Source of the DNA: Trichoplusia ni
Lineage: Eukaryota > Arthropoda > Insecta > Lepidoptera > Noctuidae
Length of the DNA stretch: 64,000 nucleotides
Assembly: GCF_003590095.1 (NCBI RefSeq)
Contig: NC_039478.1
Location: 6,076,001-6,140,000 of the forward strand
Direction of reading: 5' to 3'
The stretch's first letter is position 1. Each line of letters begins with the position of its first letter. The translations under genes were made by a program, and so were the position numbers. The notes under the pieces are model-generated. The model was not told the DNA's origin, made no database searches, and saw only the letters and a list, made by a program, of their open reading frames with translations. Below, piece after piece: positions 24,246 to 36,205 of the stretch.

Positions 24246-26610
24246 CATCAGGTTTAGCTCAATACAGTCTTCGAAGGCAGTGGTAAGTGGTAACTTTACC
24301 ACAGTAACAAAATACATTACAATGTTTACTTTAAGGATTATCTTATTGAGCTATTTATCTGAATTATTTATAACTTGTTCAGTGTGTGGGTATGTAAAAT
24401 TATGTAGTGATGAATATAACAACACAACAAATCTGAATTAGTATTTACGGATAAAACAGTCATACATAATTTGTAATGTTTATTGCGGAAAACTTACAAT
24501 ACAGATCATGTTTAGAATACATTCTGATGGAAAAATAACAACGAAAGTATGACTTACTTTTTGAGCTGGAGAAATAATGATGAATTTCATCCGGCTGAAA
24601 ATCCAGACTAGACAATGATATAACATTGTTTATTTATCTCAAATTATATGGTTTTTTTTATCGAGTGTAGAAGTGTTGATTTTTAAGGTGCATTGACTAT
24701 CGTTGCTACCGTTGCTCTGACTTGCAAATATGTGATAAAAGATGTGAATCACAAACAAAAATAAATTTAGAAATATACTAAATCGCACCCGGAACTTATC
24801 GCGATATAGTAACTGTACTGTACTACTGAATAAATCGGATCAATTTTCATTTTTAGACATTGACAAAACAACAAGATTTTTCGTAGTTTTTAAGTATTAA
24901 TATCACTGTCAATACTCTGAGCGTAGCAATATAGCGGATTTAAAAATTTCATGAACAGGACTGGTACGTGAAAGGTCTCGGGTTCAATCCAAAAGCACGC
25001 ACACACTTTTAGAATATTGTGTGCGTTTAAGAAATAAATTCACCAGTTTCCGTGTTTTGGAAGGCACGTACAAATGTGGGTTCTTCGTAGCCTAAGCCTT
25101 CACTAGTCTTCGTAGCCGAACTCCATCAAGACATAATCAAAGGTCAATTATACCGTTGAATTAGGTTTTAGCTTTTCAGAATATATATAAAACGTCAATA
25201 GTCATGATAAAACTAAAGGCGACTACCCACTACACCGTTCTATGAACGTGTCCGGCAAAAAAATATTCTCTGTATTGAAAAGTATGCGACCATGGCCCGT
25301 TCCGTTACCGACCAGCATCGTTGTCTTTTTAATAATGGGCAGACTCCTTAACATTTTAGGTCACAAGTCGGTGACCTCAGTGCTAAGTAAGTATGTTAAC
25401 TTCTACCTAATTTAAAAATCTGAAAAATACTTGTCATTCAAATATATGGCATTTAATTTCAATGTTAAGTATATTTAGTAGGTTTTTTGGAGTCCGTACG
25501 GATAATATTGTTAATACGTGTCTTGTCAAATTTAATGTTCGTGTTTAGTCGATGCTCTCGATAGAGGCCATTTCTTTATTTTTCAGTTAGTAAAAGAAGA
25601 AGTTAATTTACCATCCACTCCATGCAGACATAATTTGAGGACAAAAAAGGCCGGCGTAGAACTATCTGATATTTGATGGAATATTTAAGATTCGAAGAGC
25701 TTCAGGGTAAAACTGTTTATTCAGCATTAACTAGAAACATATTAAGAGTCAAAATGAAGAGAGATCATCGTAAAAACCTAGTCGAAAAATTTGTCTACAC
25801 GACATTCTTTGAAAAACCCCAAACAAACATGAAATGTTTAATATATTATGGTAAGGAAGTAACATAATTATTACAAAATTCTGCTCCAAACAAAATCATA
25901 GCTACTGATAATTTGTCAGTTTTGAGCGATGCGTGTTTGCGAGCGGTATGCGGCAGATTAACGTATGACTTTGTGTTTTTATCACAAATACAATCATGTG
26001 ATTGTTATTTATATCGAGTACCATAAAGTCATCATAAATTAATCGTAAAATAACCGTCGCGTTTCATTGCGTCGTTGACATCATCGGTTTGCAAAAATCT
26101 GTTAAGAAGTGTTCAGATGTTTAGGAGTAAAAACGTAACAAACTGCGTTTATTTTCAAGTGAATTAACAGAAATACTCTCTCAAAAAACCTTTAGTTGTA
26201 TTTTATAAAAAAAAAATAAGGTTTCATTGCTCTATAAACTTCGAAAAGTTGTTTTTCCTATTTTACATATTTTCCTATCATAAATATTTTCACATACAAT
26301 AAGTCTATATGTAGCCCGTTAAGTCCGTGAGCCTAAGAGGCCGGTGCTAAAATATCACAAAAGATACATAACAAATAACAGTCCACTAATATCCTTGTCA
26401 AATACTTACCAACTCCTCACAAATACTTCATCACGAAGCATTCTCGTGAGACCCTCATTAATACGTAATTTAACACGTATTGTAATGTACCAACAAATTG
26501 ACACTTGTATAAAATTGTGCGCAAAATATAATAAAATGCGAATATAGAAAAGTTATAATACTAAATCCGCTTGTATAATTTTCCTCTTTACTCTCATTAA
26601 AATTGTTCGC
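24246..26610. other. Gene-free stretch with one SINE-like patch
   Basis: Around 24960-25100, CTCGGGTTCAATCC with TTCCGTGTTTTGGAAGGCAC resembles old SINE sequence. The rest is AT-rich with no supported exon. Confidence 0.45.
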
Positions 26611-26616
26611 AAAAAA

Positions 26617-26755
26617 TGGAGGTTCGATTCCCGCGTAGGACAAGCATTTGTGTGATCCACGAATGCTTGTCCTGAGTCTGGGTGTCTTAGTGCATATGAC
26701 TTGAAAGTTTATGAAACCCCCGCGATACAAGGATTAAATTACTTTATTCGGGTGA
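26617..26755 (+). repeat. tRNA-derived SINE, 5'-truncated
   Basis: Starts within the B box (GAGGTTCGATTCCCGCGTAG) and continues ACAAGCATTTGTGTGATCCA, CGAATGCTTGTCCTGAGTCT and GGATTAAATTAC, the same body as the 13.5-kb SINE. The A-box half is missing. Confidence 0.75.
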
Positions 26756-28480
26756 AAATTTACAATAAAATAATAACAACAGCGTTATTAATTAAAACAT
26801 ATGAAAAAGCTTCCACGAAAAATATAATTATAACAAAAGGAAGTACTGACAGATTTTGCCAGAACAAAAAAGATTAACTGGCAGAAATACAGCAAGAAAA
26901 TTAAACCCATCTTACCAATTAAAACTAGGACGACAGTCCACACCGATAATCCTCTAAACATCATCATATTGACTAGTCAATTAACACTAAACACAAATCA
27001 TCTTAATCGAAACTGTCTTAACATTGTCCTATTAGCGATCACTTAATTAACTTATAAAAACATTTCATTGTTTTCCTAACACATTACTATTTATTACACC
27101 ATATTTACTGATTAAATAAATCTAACGAACATTTTATTCACGAATTCTATTAATTATTTCACGCGTTGCTTGGTACATTTAGAGTACGCCCGCTTCGATC
27201 AACATCCAAGTTGCAACTGGCACTCACGCGGGCGGGAAATCTCAACATTCAAGATTTTTTTTCAGGCGTAGTCAACGGCCGTTTTCATGAACGTGCAAAA
27301 AGTTTTCAATGATATCTTCACAAACAAAGACTCTGGGTATTAGTTTTATCGTGAATAGTGTAGCAAAAGGACAATGGGTTTTATTTTATTTTGATAACGC
27401 ATTGTTGTATTATGATTTAACTGTACATTCAATGGTAGTCTGGAAATTATAATTAATTATTTAGTTAGCAGTTACCGTTGCCAGTTATTGTGACTTATAT
27501 TTTTCTGTCTTTTAAAATTACTTTAGATATTATTATGATGTAGGAAGTTTTCTTCATCAATGTGATTAAAATTTTACAAAGAAGATTGTTTTGAGCTATT
27601 GACTCAACGATACCGATTTTAATTAAATCCTAGGATCTATGATGCTGGGGGCTAAAAACGCTAGGAGTTAGTTTCGTGCAAAGAGGATAAAAATAATAAA
27701 GATTATTATAGTTAAAAATCAAGACTCACTAATCATAATGAGTAATAAAAAAAAAATACAGTCGAATTGAGAACCTCCTTTTCCTCCTTAATCCTTTTTT
27801 TTGAAGTCGGTTAAAAAAAGCTTTGCCGCTTTATATCTTGCCTCCCAATTCAAATCCTTGCAGATTTTGTATCTGTGAAGTAGAAACATAAGTATTTGAA
27901 ATTCTTACCATAAGTTATGTTTATAACTTTATCCACTTTTGCCATACCCCATGGCCGGCCAAGATCCATAGATTTTCACGATTGTTAGAATGGAAATCAA
28001 AGTTATAACATTTTAACACATTATGGTTAGCATAGAAAGGGTAAGTATAATACCGAATCAAGACTTATAGGTAGATTGTATCACATTAATGTGACATTAT
28101 CACAAAGATCTACGGAACACAATAATCATTTCGATTTGCAAGTAATCTGAGATGAAGTGTGTTATCAGGTGAGTGAGGTCTTGTGTACACGCGTGGGCGT
28201 GATGATAGCAAACCATGATGAGTTACCAGCAGAAATACTTATATTTATTCATCATACCCCTAGCTTTCCGCATTAGGTCGCAGCATTATGCTGAGCGAGA
28301 GCCCTATTGCGAAATTTTTATGCATACTACCCCCTCATGTTTGTTTTCTAAATACATATATTTTTTTCTTTTTTGTTATATCTTTTTTTATGTTATATTA
28401 GTCTGTTGTGTTTTGTTTGCTTTCAAGTTAGCAATAAAACACTTTTTCTTTCTTTCTTTCTCAACTACATTAGGGTCAAT
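26756..28480. other. Gene-free stretch
   Basis: AT-rich except a short GC-rich patch at 27185-27240 that is discussed as a finding. No exon supported. Confidence 0.45.
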
Positions 28481-28484
28481 TCTA

Positions 28485-28645
28485 ACCTGATGCAACTAAT
28501 GCAGTGTTTTACAAGGACAAACTGCCTATCTGACCTCATCAACACAGTAACCTGGGTAACGTGATACCCCCTAGACAGACTTTCTGACTACCCGTAATGA
28601 AACGTGTGAATAACAGCCCAGACCCACTTTTTAAAGATCCTTTGC
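28485..28645 (-). repeat. Interspersed repeat, reverse copy of the 10.1-kb family
   Basis: AACTGCCTATCTGACCTCAT, CAGTAACCTGGGTAACGTGA and TACCCCCTAGACAGACTTTC match the reverse complement of the repeat at 10180-10260. Both ends are diverged. Confidence 0.6.
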
Positions 28646-29227
28646 TTACTATGGGAGCAGGGCAATGCCTAGAAACACAAGTCTTTCACGAGTATTCCGA
28701 GAGAGATTCGGGTATCTGGTGGAACCATTGAGATCTTCCAAAATATATGTATATAGATAGATCACTATACATCGCTCGTAAATCATAATTGAACTATGTT
28801 TTACGGTCAAAGTATGTTGTTGGCTGTCCTCCAAATTGTAAGATAAATTTATAATATATTTTTTATCGATTTTATGTGAGAATTCTTGTGGGAAGCAACT
28901 TTTGCTAAGGTGTTGGTTTTATTCGTTTTATGTAGGTATAAAAGTTCCGCAAACAGGATGGAGCCACCAAATCTCAACTACTCTCAAGTAGGTGTTGTTT
29001 TGTGGACGTGTGACAGGGTATATTAGGACATCTCTGTTTTATAATTCAATAATTTATACTTTTAGACGTGGCTATCAGTTACTACATATTAATCTGTCAA
29101 TGTAGAGGCAATGTGATTGAATACTTCCGAAAAATTACGACTCTCTTAATTCCACAGCTTTTTTTATTTATCAAATGAATAAAAAGTATAAAGACAGAGA
29201 TCTACGAACTATAAAATATAAAAACAT

Positions 29228-29420
29228 GACTGCGCGGATAGCCGAGTCACCACACCGAACTCATAGTACGCAATTTATCGCGGGTTGGGTTTTCGCGTAG
29301 GACAAGCAAATACGTATACGTGACCCACAAACGCTTCTTTTGAGTATCTATAATATCTGTATGCATGTGACTTATTTTTGTGAAAAAAAACGTGACACAA
29401 GAAATAAACTTCATAGCACG
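29228..29420 (+). repeat. Degenerate tRNA-derived SINE
   Basis: TGCGCGGATAGCCGAGTCAC, then CGCGGGTTGGGTTTTCGCGT and AGGACAAGC match the SINE at 13.5 kb with many substitutions; the B box is damaged. An older copy. Confidence 0.65.
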
Positions 29421-30415
29421 GAGGTCGTCATAGTATAAAACAAGTTTACTCACAAAACTCACCTTTATTAGTGCGTAAAATGTTACTCCCTGGGAGACCA
29501 AATACATAATGCATCAAACATTTAAAATACCTACCACATGTATGAAGGGTCTTACTACTGCAACAAATCTCAGTATCTATTTAATACAGCACAGACGAGT
29601 TGCAGCTGCATCCCAAACGCTCTGCTTTCAATAATTCTAGATAATAGAAACACTCGGAACAAGAGTTAGCTCATGTAAATCAAAATGGACGATAATAAAC
29701 AATTGTTTAAGATTAAGTGTAGGAAATGTACCGGCGTTTGTGGATACTTGACTGGTGTTTGTTGAGGTCGGCACTCGGCCAGATCTGTACAATATTGTCG
29801 ACCTTCAACCGAAAGCAAATTATAACCTATACCTACAAAATGATCATCTGTGTGAGAGAAGACGAATATAAGACAAAACATAAGTTACGATACTTTCTGA
29901 CTCTCTGCGAATTAAATCATTATCAAAAGTTTTCATTTCAAGTAGGACAAGTGGGCCATTTTCCAGGCACTTTAAAACGTCACAATACTGTCTCTAGGTG
30001 CACTGTTCCAAAATGGCATTCGTATGGAGAAGAACCGACAAGAAACTCTATAATATACAAATACAATCGCGAAAAAAAGACCGGATCAACATTTCATTTT
30101 GTTTGAATAAGATGCCAGTGGCTGATTCGACATAGTAACAAAGAATCGAATGATGTAGAACTAACAATTTTTTCAGCGAGCCAAGTAAATAGGCATTCAG
30201 ATTATCCCCAGAACACGTTAATACTTAATTTAGGCCATTGTTAAACAAAACACTTAACAAGAAATTAAACTGTTTTCATTGTTAATGGCGGCAGCTGTCT
30301 GTTACTGAGTCATTACATTTAAGTGCTTACAAACATTTAACGCTGAAGTAAATTTAACTTTTACGTACGTTAGCGTCCCAGTGTACTACTGTTGTTTTTC
30401 AGCCATATTAATAAC
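29421..30415. other. No gene seen
   Basis: AT-rich sequence. A 126-codon open frame at 29726-30106 on plus has no recognisable domain and no splice context; I do not call it a gene. Confidence 0.45.
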
Positions 30416-30417
30416 AA

Positions 30418-30645
30418 ACTAACTGTTGCCCGCGACTTCGACCGCGTGGTTAGAAGATGTAAGTTATTATTTAAGTTTTTCGACATTTTCCATTATATCT
30501 TCGCTCCTATTAGTCCTAACCTAAAACCTTCATGGATGAAAGGTCTATTCAACACAAAAATAATTTTTCAATTTGAACCAGTAGTTCCTGAGATTAGCGC
30601 GTTCAAACAAACAAACAAACTCTTCAGCTTTATATATTAAGTATA
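30418..30645 (-). mobile_element. Non-autonomous Helitron-like element (reverse)
   Basis: Plus-strand start AACTGTTGCCCGCGACTTCG followed by ACCGCGTGG equals the reversed 3' end of the family seen at 10.86 kb, here ending GTTAG instead of GCTAG. The far end has CTTTATATATTAAGTAT. Diverged, no coding. Confidence 0.55.
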
Positions 30646-31206
30646 GAGTATAGATATAGATTAACACTTGTATAGAATAGCCATAGGCTCTCTTTTTTGT
30701 CTAGAGGTGCCTTTACGACTAGTGAACATTTTTGCAGTTTTCCTTATCAGTAGCTCGGTGGAGGTTCCTCTAAGCTAGCTATAAAGTTCTACTCACTGAT
30801 GTTCCTTTACTAAGAGTTTTTTGTTTGCGTTAGACTGAAGACAATTTAAATGTGACAAGTTTAGGATTGTAACAGCATAACAGTAATATTGTGATACGTT
30901 TGTTCCTTAGTTGAAAAAAGGCATTCTTGTATCTAGCGTAGAAGCACAGAGGTTGAGGTTGGATACCATCGTAGCGTTTTACGTACCATCGTAGCTACAG
31001 CCTACAATAAAAGACAATCCGTAGCCTTATGTAGCAACTAAACCTACTACAAAATAGGGCTACCAACTAAAGATATGCGTACAAGCCCGTACGTTAGTAG
31101 ATACCACAACACTCAACAGCTATTAATAATTAGGTAGATCTGTAGCATATGTTTTTGCTATAAATAAACTAGAATTATCTAGTAAATCTCGTTTGGTCGA
31201 CTCTAC

Positions 31207-31290
31207 ACGTGATCAGAAGGCTGGTCTATATTTTGCCCAAAGAATTAGCATTGCCATACAACGTGGCAATGCAGCCAGCCTTCTGGGCAC
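31207..31290. repeat. Nested inverted repeat (about 75 bp)
   Basis: An outer 11-base pair (CAGAAGGCTGG and CCAGCCTTCTG, about 31214-31224 and 31276-31286) encloses an inner pair (GCATTGCCA and TGGCAATGC). It could be a small MITE or a hairpin RNA. Confidence 0.6.
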
Positions 31291-32028
31291 GTTTCCCGAC
31301 TTTGGCAGGGATGAGGATATCTTTTTTGACGCTTTGTAAATAATGCATATTTTTCTTTTTATATTGATATAGCTTTCAAAATGTAAATATTAGTTTAGTT
31401 TAGTTCCTAGATACTACTAATTTTAGATGATTAAGAAGGTTAAACATAAAATGAGATTATTTCTAGTAAATCTCGTGAACATTGAGCTATTTTGCCCATT
31501 TTAATAGAGGTAGGAATGCCAGTAAAAGCTGTAAGCACTGGCTACTTTAAACATAAAATATGGATGCCATTAAAACAGAAGCCGACATTTTTGTGATCAA
31601 CGCACTTCGATACTATTTTAGCATTTTACGAGCACTGTTTACGATTTAAAAACTCAATTGTAGGTTTAGATTTTTATGTACTAATATTTTCGATATTTAC
31701 TGACACGTTACAAGTATACTTGTTTTACTGATTCTTAAATAAAGCATTTAAACTATTGGTGTCGATCATGCGTCATTTATACTAGTTTTTTTTTGTGGTG
31801 AATTCCGCTAAGGGTACGTCATGCGAATATTTACGGGTAGCCATATAACACAATGTTTCACGAAGTATGTACGTAAAGCCCAAAGGACTGACAGGTTGAC
31901 ATTAAGTTGGGGCTGAGCTGGGCTGATGTAAACTTCATTTACCTTTTTCCGCTTCATTTGCCTTGCATTTTCTAATATCCTGTGTTTATATTTAATTAAT
32001 AAAGTTAGATTAGGCTACTAAGTATAGT

Positions 32029-32447
32029 CAAAGAGAGCGCAGAGAGAACACGGGAGAGAAGTGACAATCCTCTACGCGCACGACGAGCAAGGGGCAGAAG
32101 AAGGGCACAATTTGCCCTTCTCCAGCCACCATGATTAGCCTCGGACAGCAGTCTTGGGGAAAACTGCTGTACTGTACCTAGGCAAGGACGGCGCGCGCGA
32201 TGCTTCAGCGCGCCTCTTAAAGCGATGAGGAAGACACTGCTCTTCCTCTCAATGATGATGCAGCTCTTTTAGGAGCTCCCATGTCGGGGTTCGCGGTAGA
32301 CTGCGAAAGCGTTCCCGCTTGGCCCCCGACTAAAGGAAGCGGGAAGCATTCCAGTGGTTTTAGCCGGTAGGAGTCCGGCACACCCCTTCGCCTTCCCCAG
32401 GGCGAAGGATGTCCATGAGGATTTCCACTGGACAAAAAAAAAAAAAA
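32029..32447 (+). mobile_element. 5'-truncated non-LTR retrotransposon copy
   Basis: A 17-bp direct repeat (AGGCTACTAAGTATAGT at 32012-32028 and 32448-32464, exact) flanks an insert that ends in an A run of 15 bases (32434-32448). This is the hallmark of target-primed reverse transcription. The insert is far more GC-rich than its surroundings and reads like a 3' UTR (TTAGCCGGTAGGAGTCCGGC). Open frames on the minus strand inside it (32217-32602) are antisense to the insertion and not genes. The clade is uncertain; an R1- or Jockey-type source is possible. Confidence 0.85.
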
Positions 32448-32464
32448 AGGCTACTAAGTATAGT

Positions 32465-33630
32465 AAGTATGTAGGACTTGTTAAATGACAAATAACAAAA
32501 AACAGCACTCAAATAGGGATGATGACAATTTTTTTTGCGGTGTTCGTCTTGTAGTTTTTTGTATAATAAAGGATGCGTAGCTTTTATTTGTCCCGCAAAC
32601 ATAAATTGACCAAAGTACAGTGAATGAAACTTACGCGTGACGTCACGATTGAGTATAAAATTTACTATATCGTTACGTCACAAGCCCCCTCTCCTAAACT
32701 TTAAAGCAATTAATCTTTGTCAATTCTAGTTTTTCTGAAAAAGGAAAAAATATGTGTCTCATACTTTTCAATTATCTAACTGAGGGACTAATGAGATTTT
32801 CTCTTTTTATAACCAGTCATCATCCCTATTAGCCCACTCTTCACCCTTTTCGAAAAGCTCTTGCTGCGAAGGAAGAACCAACACCCCAGCACCAAAAATA
32901 ACATAACAATACATTATTAATTGCATGCCATTACTTTTACGTCCATACAAGTATAAGGTCAAAACCTTTTTTGGCGGATTGCCCGCACTGCCCACCATTC
33001 ATACAGCCATCAGCTCCTCAACCATAAACACACATTTATAAATAGAACGGTTGTAGAATGCAGAATATAAATAATGTAGAATGAATTAGCTATAGTCGTA
33101 AACTAAGAGTACTTAACCCTACATTATTACTCGCCATTACTTATTGGGGCTCTTCATTCCGTTGCAATTGTGGAGACAACACTTTAAATTAAATTAAAAC
33201 GTAAATTCCTCGCAGCGGGAGTCGTTTGTAAAAAAACCCCTTACTCCGGGAAATACGCAGTGTTTGAGATAGTAGGCCCCGTAATATTGCCTGTGCGTTT
33301 TTATTCAGACAGGACCCCAAGAAAGTACATGGTTATATATGCTTCACGAATAAATTAATGTTGTCAAAAGTAATACACTGTTAAATAATTAAGTAGAACA
33401 GCTAGGTATAAAATTTAAGTAGCATTAAAAACGTCTATGTGACATAACATAGGAAAAAACATATTGTAGGCTCTTGTAATCTATGAGTATATTTTTAATT
33501 AACACCGATAAGTGACGTTGACGTTAACGCTATTAATAACTTTTCTAATCTGTTAATCGTAGATACGAATCTTGTTATGTGCAACGTAGGACTATTTAGA
33601 TTACAGGGATCAGAAAATATAATTATCCTT
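32465..33630. other. No gene seen
   Basis: AT-rich sequence. A 63-codon minus-strand frame (32807-32998) begins with a hydrophobic segment and was considered and rejected as an Lgr1 N-terminal exon. Confidence 0.45.
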
Positions 33631-33639
33631 ACTTAATAT

Positions 33640-33873
33640 TATAAATGTGAAAGTGTGGATGTTAGATGTTTGTTACTCAATCACGCAAAAACGGCTGAAC
33701 GGATTTAAATGAAACTTGGCATGCATATAGCATTTGACATAGAAAAGAACATAGGCTACCTTCTATCCCGATTTCTTGAGTAGTCCCGAGGGAAAATTGA
33801 AAATTGTGTTAAACAACAAAAATCTTAACATATATATTTTATCGACGCGGATGAAATCGCGGGCAACAGCTAG
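33640..33873 (+). mobile_element. Non-autonomous Helitron-like element
   Basis: From about TATTATAAATGTGAAAGTGT to GCGGGCAACAGCTAG at 33859-33873, ending CTAG with T outside. Internal AAAAACGGCTGAACGGATTT is the family's typical segment, shared with 17.5 kb. No coding. Confidence 0.65.
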
Positions 33874-35510
33874 TATTTTATAAGTATGGCAGCTATGTAA
33901 TTTGCTTGGTTATCTAATCAACGGATCCAGAATCAGACGATACTCTCATGGGTGAAACTGAGGTTAAACCCTTTTCTATATTTCGAGGATTCGACTCCAA
34001 CAATCAATAGTGGAAGACATAGTGACAGTCAGCTTTTAGAAACCTGAAGTGGTAGATGTATTGCTTTATGAAAGTACGTCTTATATTATTGTTTTGGTCG
34101 GAATTCCAGCTTTTTTTTTAAACCAGTGGCAAATCCGTTAAATAAAAGTTTACCTTTGGACACTCTTATTTGATCGACCTTCTTCGAATTTGTCATGTAA
34201 TGCTTAGACTATTTTTAATAAAGTATTTAACAACCGGAATCAAGGAATTTATTACGAAGATACGAAATACTAATCTCCGCAATAAAATTTCTTTAAATAA
34301 AACAATTACCATCCTTCATTCAATCTATCTTTAAGTGAAATAAAAATAACTTACAAATATTTTATGTTTCCAAATTTATTACTCCTTATATTATTTTATA
34401 CACGGTTAATTATTGTAGATTATTATCATAAATGATAACTGTTGTAATGACGTCAAACGATTTTATTCTAGATGCAAACAATAGCACGTCGCGATAAAAA
34501 CTGTCAATAGTCATAAACGAATTATAGTTATCATAAATTACAATGAAACATGAATGGCGCCGACTTGGATTGATTTGTTGTCGTTGTACACGCGTCCTCT
34601 ACAAATATGCACATATCGAATTTTAAATGATATGATGACGAAGAAAGAAAGCTATGTTTTTGTAGTCTACATGACTTCTTGTCTCCGTCAATAATGATCA
34701 ATAAGTCAATCTATCAAAAGCAATAAAACCTCATAAACTGCCACTTTAAAGTTGTTTGTTTGTTCCTATGCCTGTACCATGTACACAAATTATACTGTAC
34801 ACTTATCGTTGTGGGAGCAAGACAGCGCAATACAATGCGTGAGACGCCTCTCTTTAACATCTGCGATTGAGCAGCTTTCCCATTTCATGGTACAGGGTAC
34901 ATCTACATAAACATATCAGGAACAGCTTTACACAGTGCGTGTCTGTTTATTTACGTCGAATGTTTGCCGGGCAGTAATCGAAAATCAATGGTGGTGACGG
35001 TTAGGGGACGTAGATTAATTTCCGATGACGCAATCTGACCACAAACAAACTGCGCTGTATGCAAGCCTGTTTTGAAAATGCATATTCATTTATATCTTGT
35101 TTTGTTGACGATATTTAATAAGTCATACAAAGATATCACCCATACACAATATACATGTGTTTTTTTATCGATTTTTTGACAGATCCGTACAGTTTTGTGA
35201 TGGATTTTTGACTGCGTTATCAGATTTTAAAGCCAGAGTTTATTGACCTCCGGCAGACGGGGTTTTTAATATTATTGCACAGCAATTATTACGTTGAACA
35301 TTGTTCTTAGATTACGTAATTAATAACACTAAATTCATCGTTTGTTTTGTAACTACTTAAAAGGTAAACAATCTTGATGAGTATTAGTACCTAAAAAGTT
35401 ATTTAAAAAATGAGACCGATGAAAAATAAAAGTAATGATTAAGCAAAACAAATATACCACAGAAATATGAATAGCAGTTGTTGTTCATTATTTATTAAAT
35501 AATGTGTTTG
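33874..35510. other. No gene seen
   Basis: AT-rich, gene-free. No repeats confidently recognised. Confidence 0.45.
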
Positions 35511-35518
35511 TATATAAA

Positions 35519-35582
35519 GACACGCTAAGATTTTTTACCCTTTTTTGACAATTCAAAAAAGGGTAAAAAATCTTAGCGTGTC
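35519..35582. repeat. Perfect 30-bp inverted repeat (hairpin)
   Basis: Arms 35519-35548 and 35553-35582 are exact reverse complements separated by CAAT. The left arm begins GACACGCTAAGATTTTTT. No target duplication was obvious beside it. Confidence 0.92.
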
Positions 35583-35741
35583 ACTAATGTAAGTAAGTAC
35601 CTAAATCAATACAGAATAGGTAGGCGCTGAGCACAAAATGCGAATTTTAATTATTATTCACATGCGGGTGTTATCATCTTTCGAAATAGGTAACTACATC
35701 GTTCATACCTCTGCACCGTTAACTTTTCTATTTGTTGTGAC

Positions 35742-35775
35742 ATTTTCAGAAAAACTAGCAAGTTTTTCTGAAAAT
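35742..35775. repeat. Perfect 15-bp inverted repeat (hairpin)
   Basis: Arms 35742-35756 (ATTTTCAGAAAAACT) and 35761-35775 around the loop AGCA. Confidence 0.85.
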
Positions 35776-36084
35776 ATCCAATTCCACCTTAATGGCCGAT
35801 GGAAATTTGAATTCATAGTAGTCCAGTATATTTTTTTATGCCTCACGATAATGCATTTTGCATACGTTTATTATTTTTTTGTTAGATAGGTTTACATGTC
35901 GGATACGGCGGATAAATAGTTGAAAGTCACGTTGAGCGACGTGCTAAACACGTTGTTTGAACAACAGCACAAAATCTGTTTATCCAAGCAAGTTAAGTCG
36001 TTCTTACAAGTTACATATATCGATAAATATATATTAAGGTCTTAAACGACATATTCATATTGAACCTCAAAGCAATTAGAGTTT

Positions 36085-36205
36085 ATTTTTATTTGGCACC
36101 ACGCCGTAGGTATGTGGGCGACGCGGACGTATTGGGGTTCGAGCCCCTAAATGACAAACATTTGCGTTTGTAACGAACGGTTTGTTTGGAGTCAGAGTTT
36201 CTTTA
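36085..36205 (+). repeat. Diverged tRNA-derived SINE
   Basis: CACCACGCCGTAGGTATGTG, B-box-like GGGGTTCGAGCCCC and AATGACAAACATTTGCGTTT follow the order of the 13.5-kb SINE family with many changes. Confidence 0.55.

Noticed and set aside
24046..24441. 131-codon plus-strand frame as a gene
   Set aside because: It starts inside the hAT MITE and runs into AT-rich sequence with no conserved motif.
32217..32602. Overlapping minus-strand frames as a gene
   Set aside because: They lie antisense inside the non-LTR insertion defined by the 17-bp duplication and A tail, and show no domain.
32807..32998. Minus-strand 63-codon frame with hydrophobic start as the Lgr1 signal-peptide exon
   Set aside because: No Cys cluster, no donor in the required phase (one base left over), and a stop soon after.
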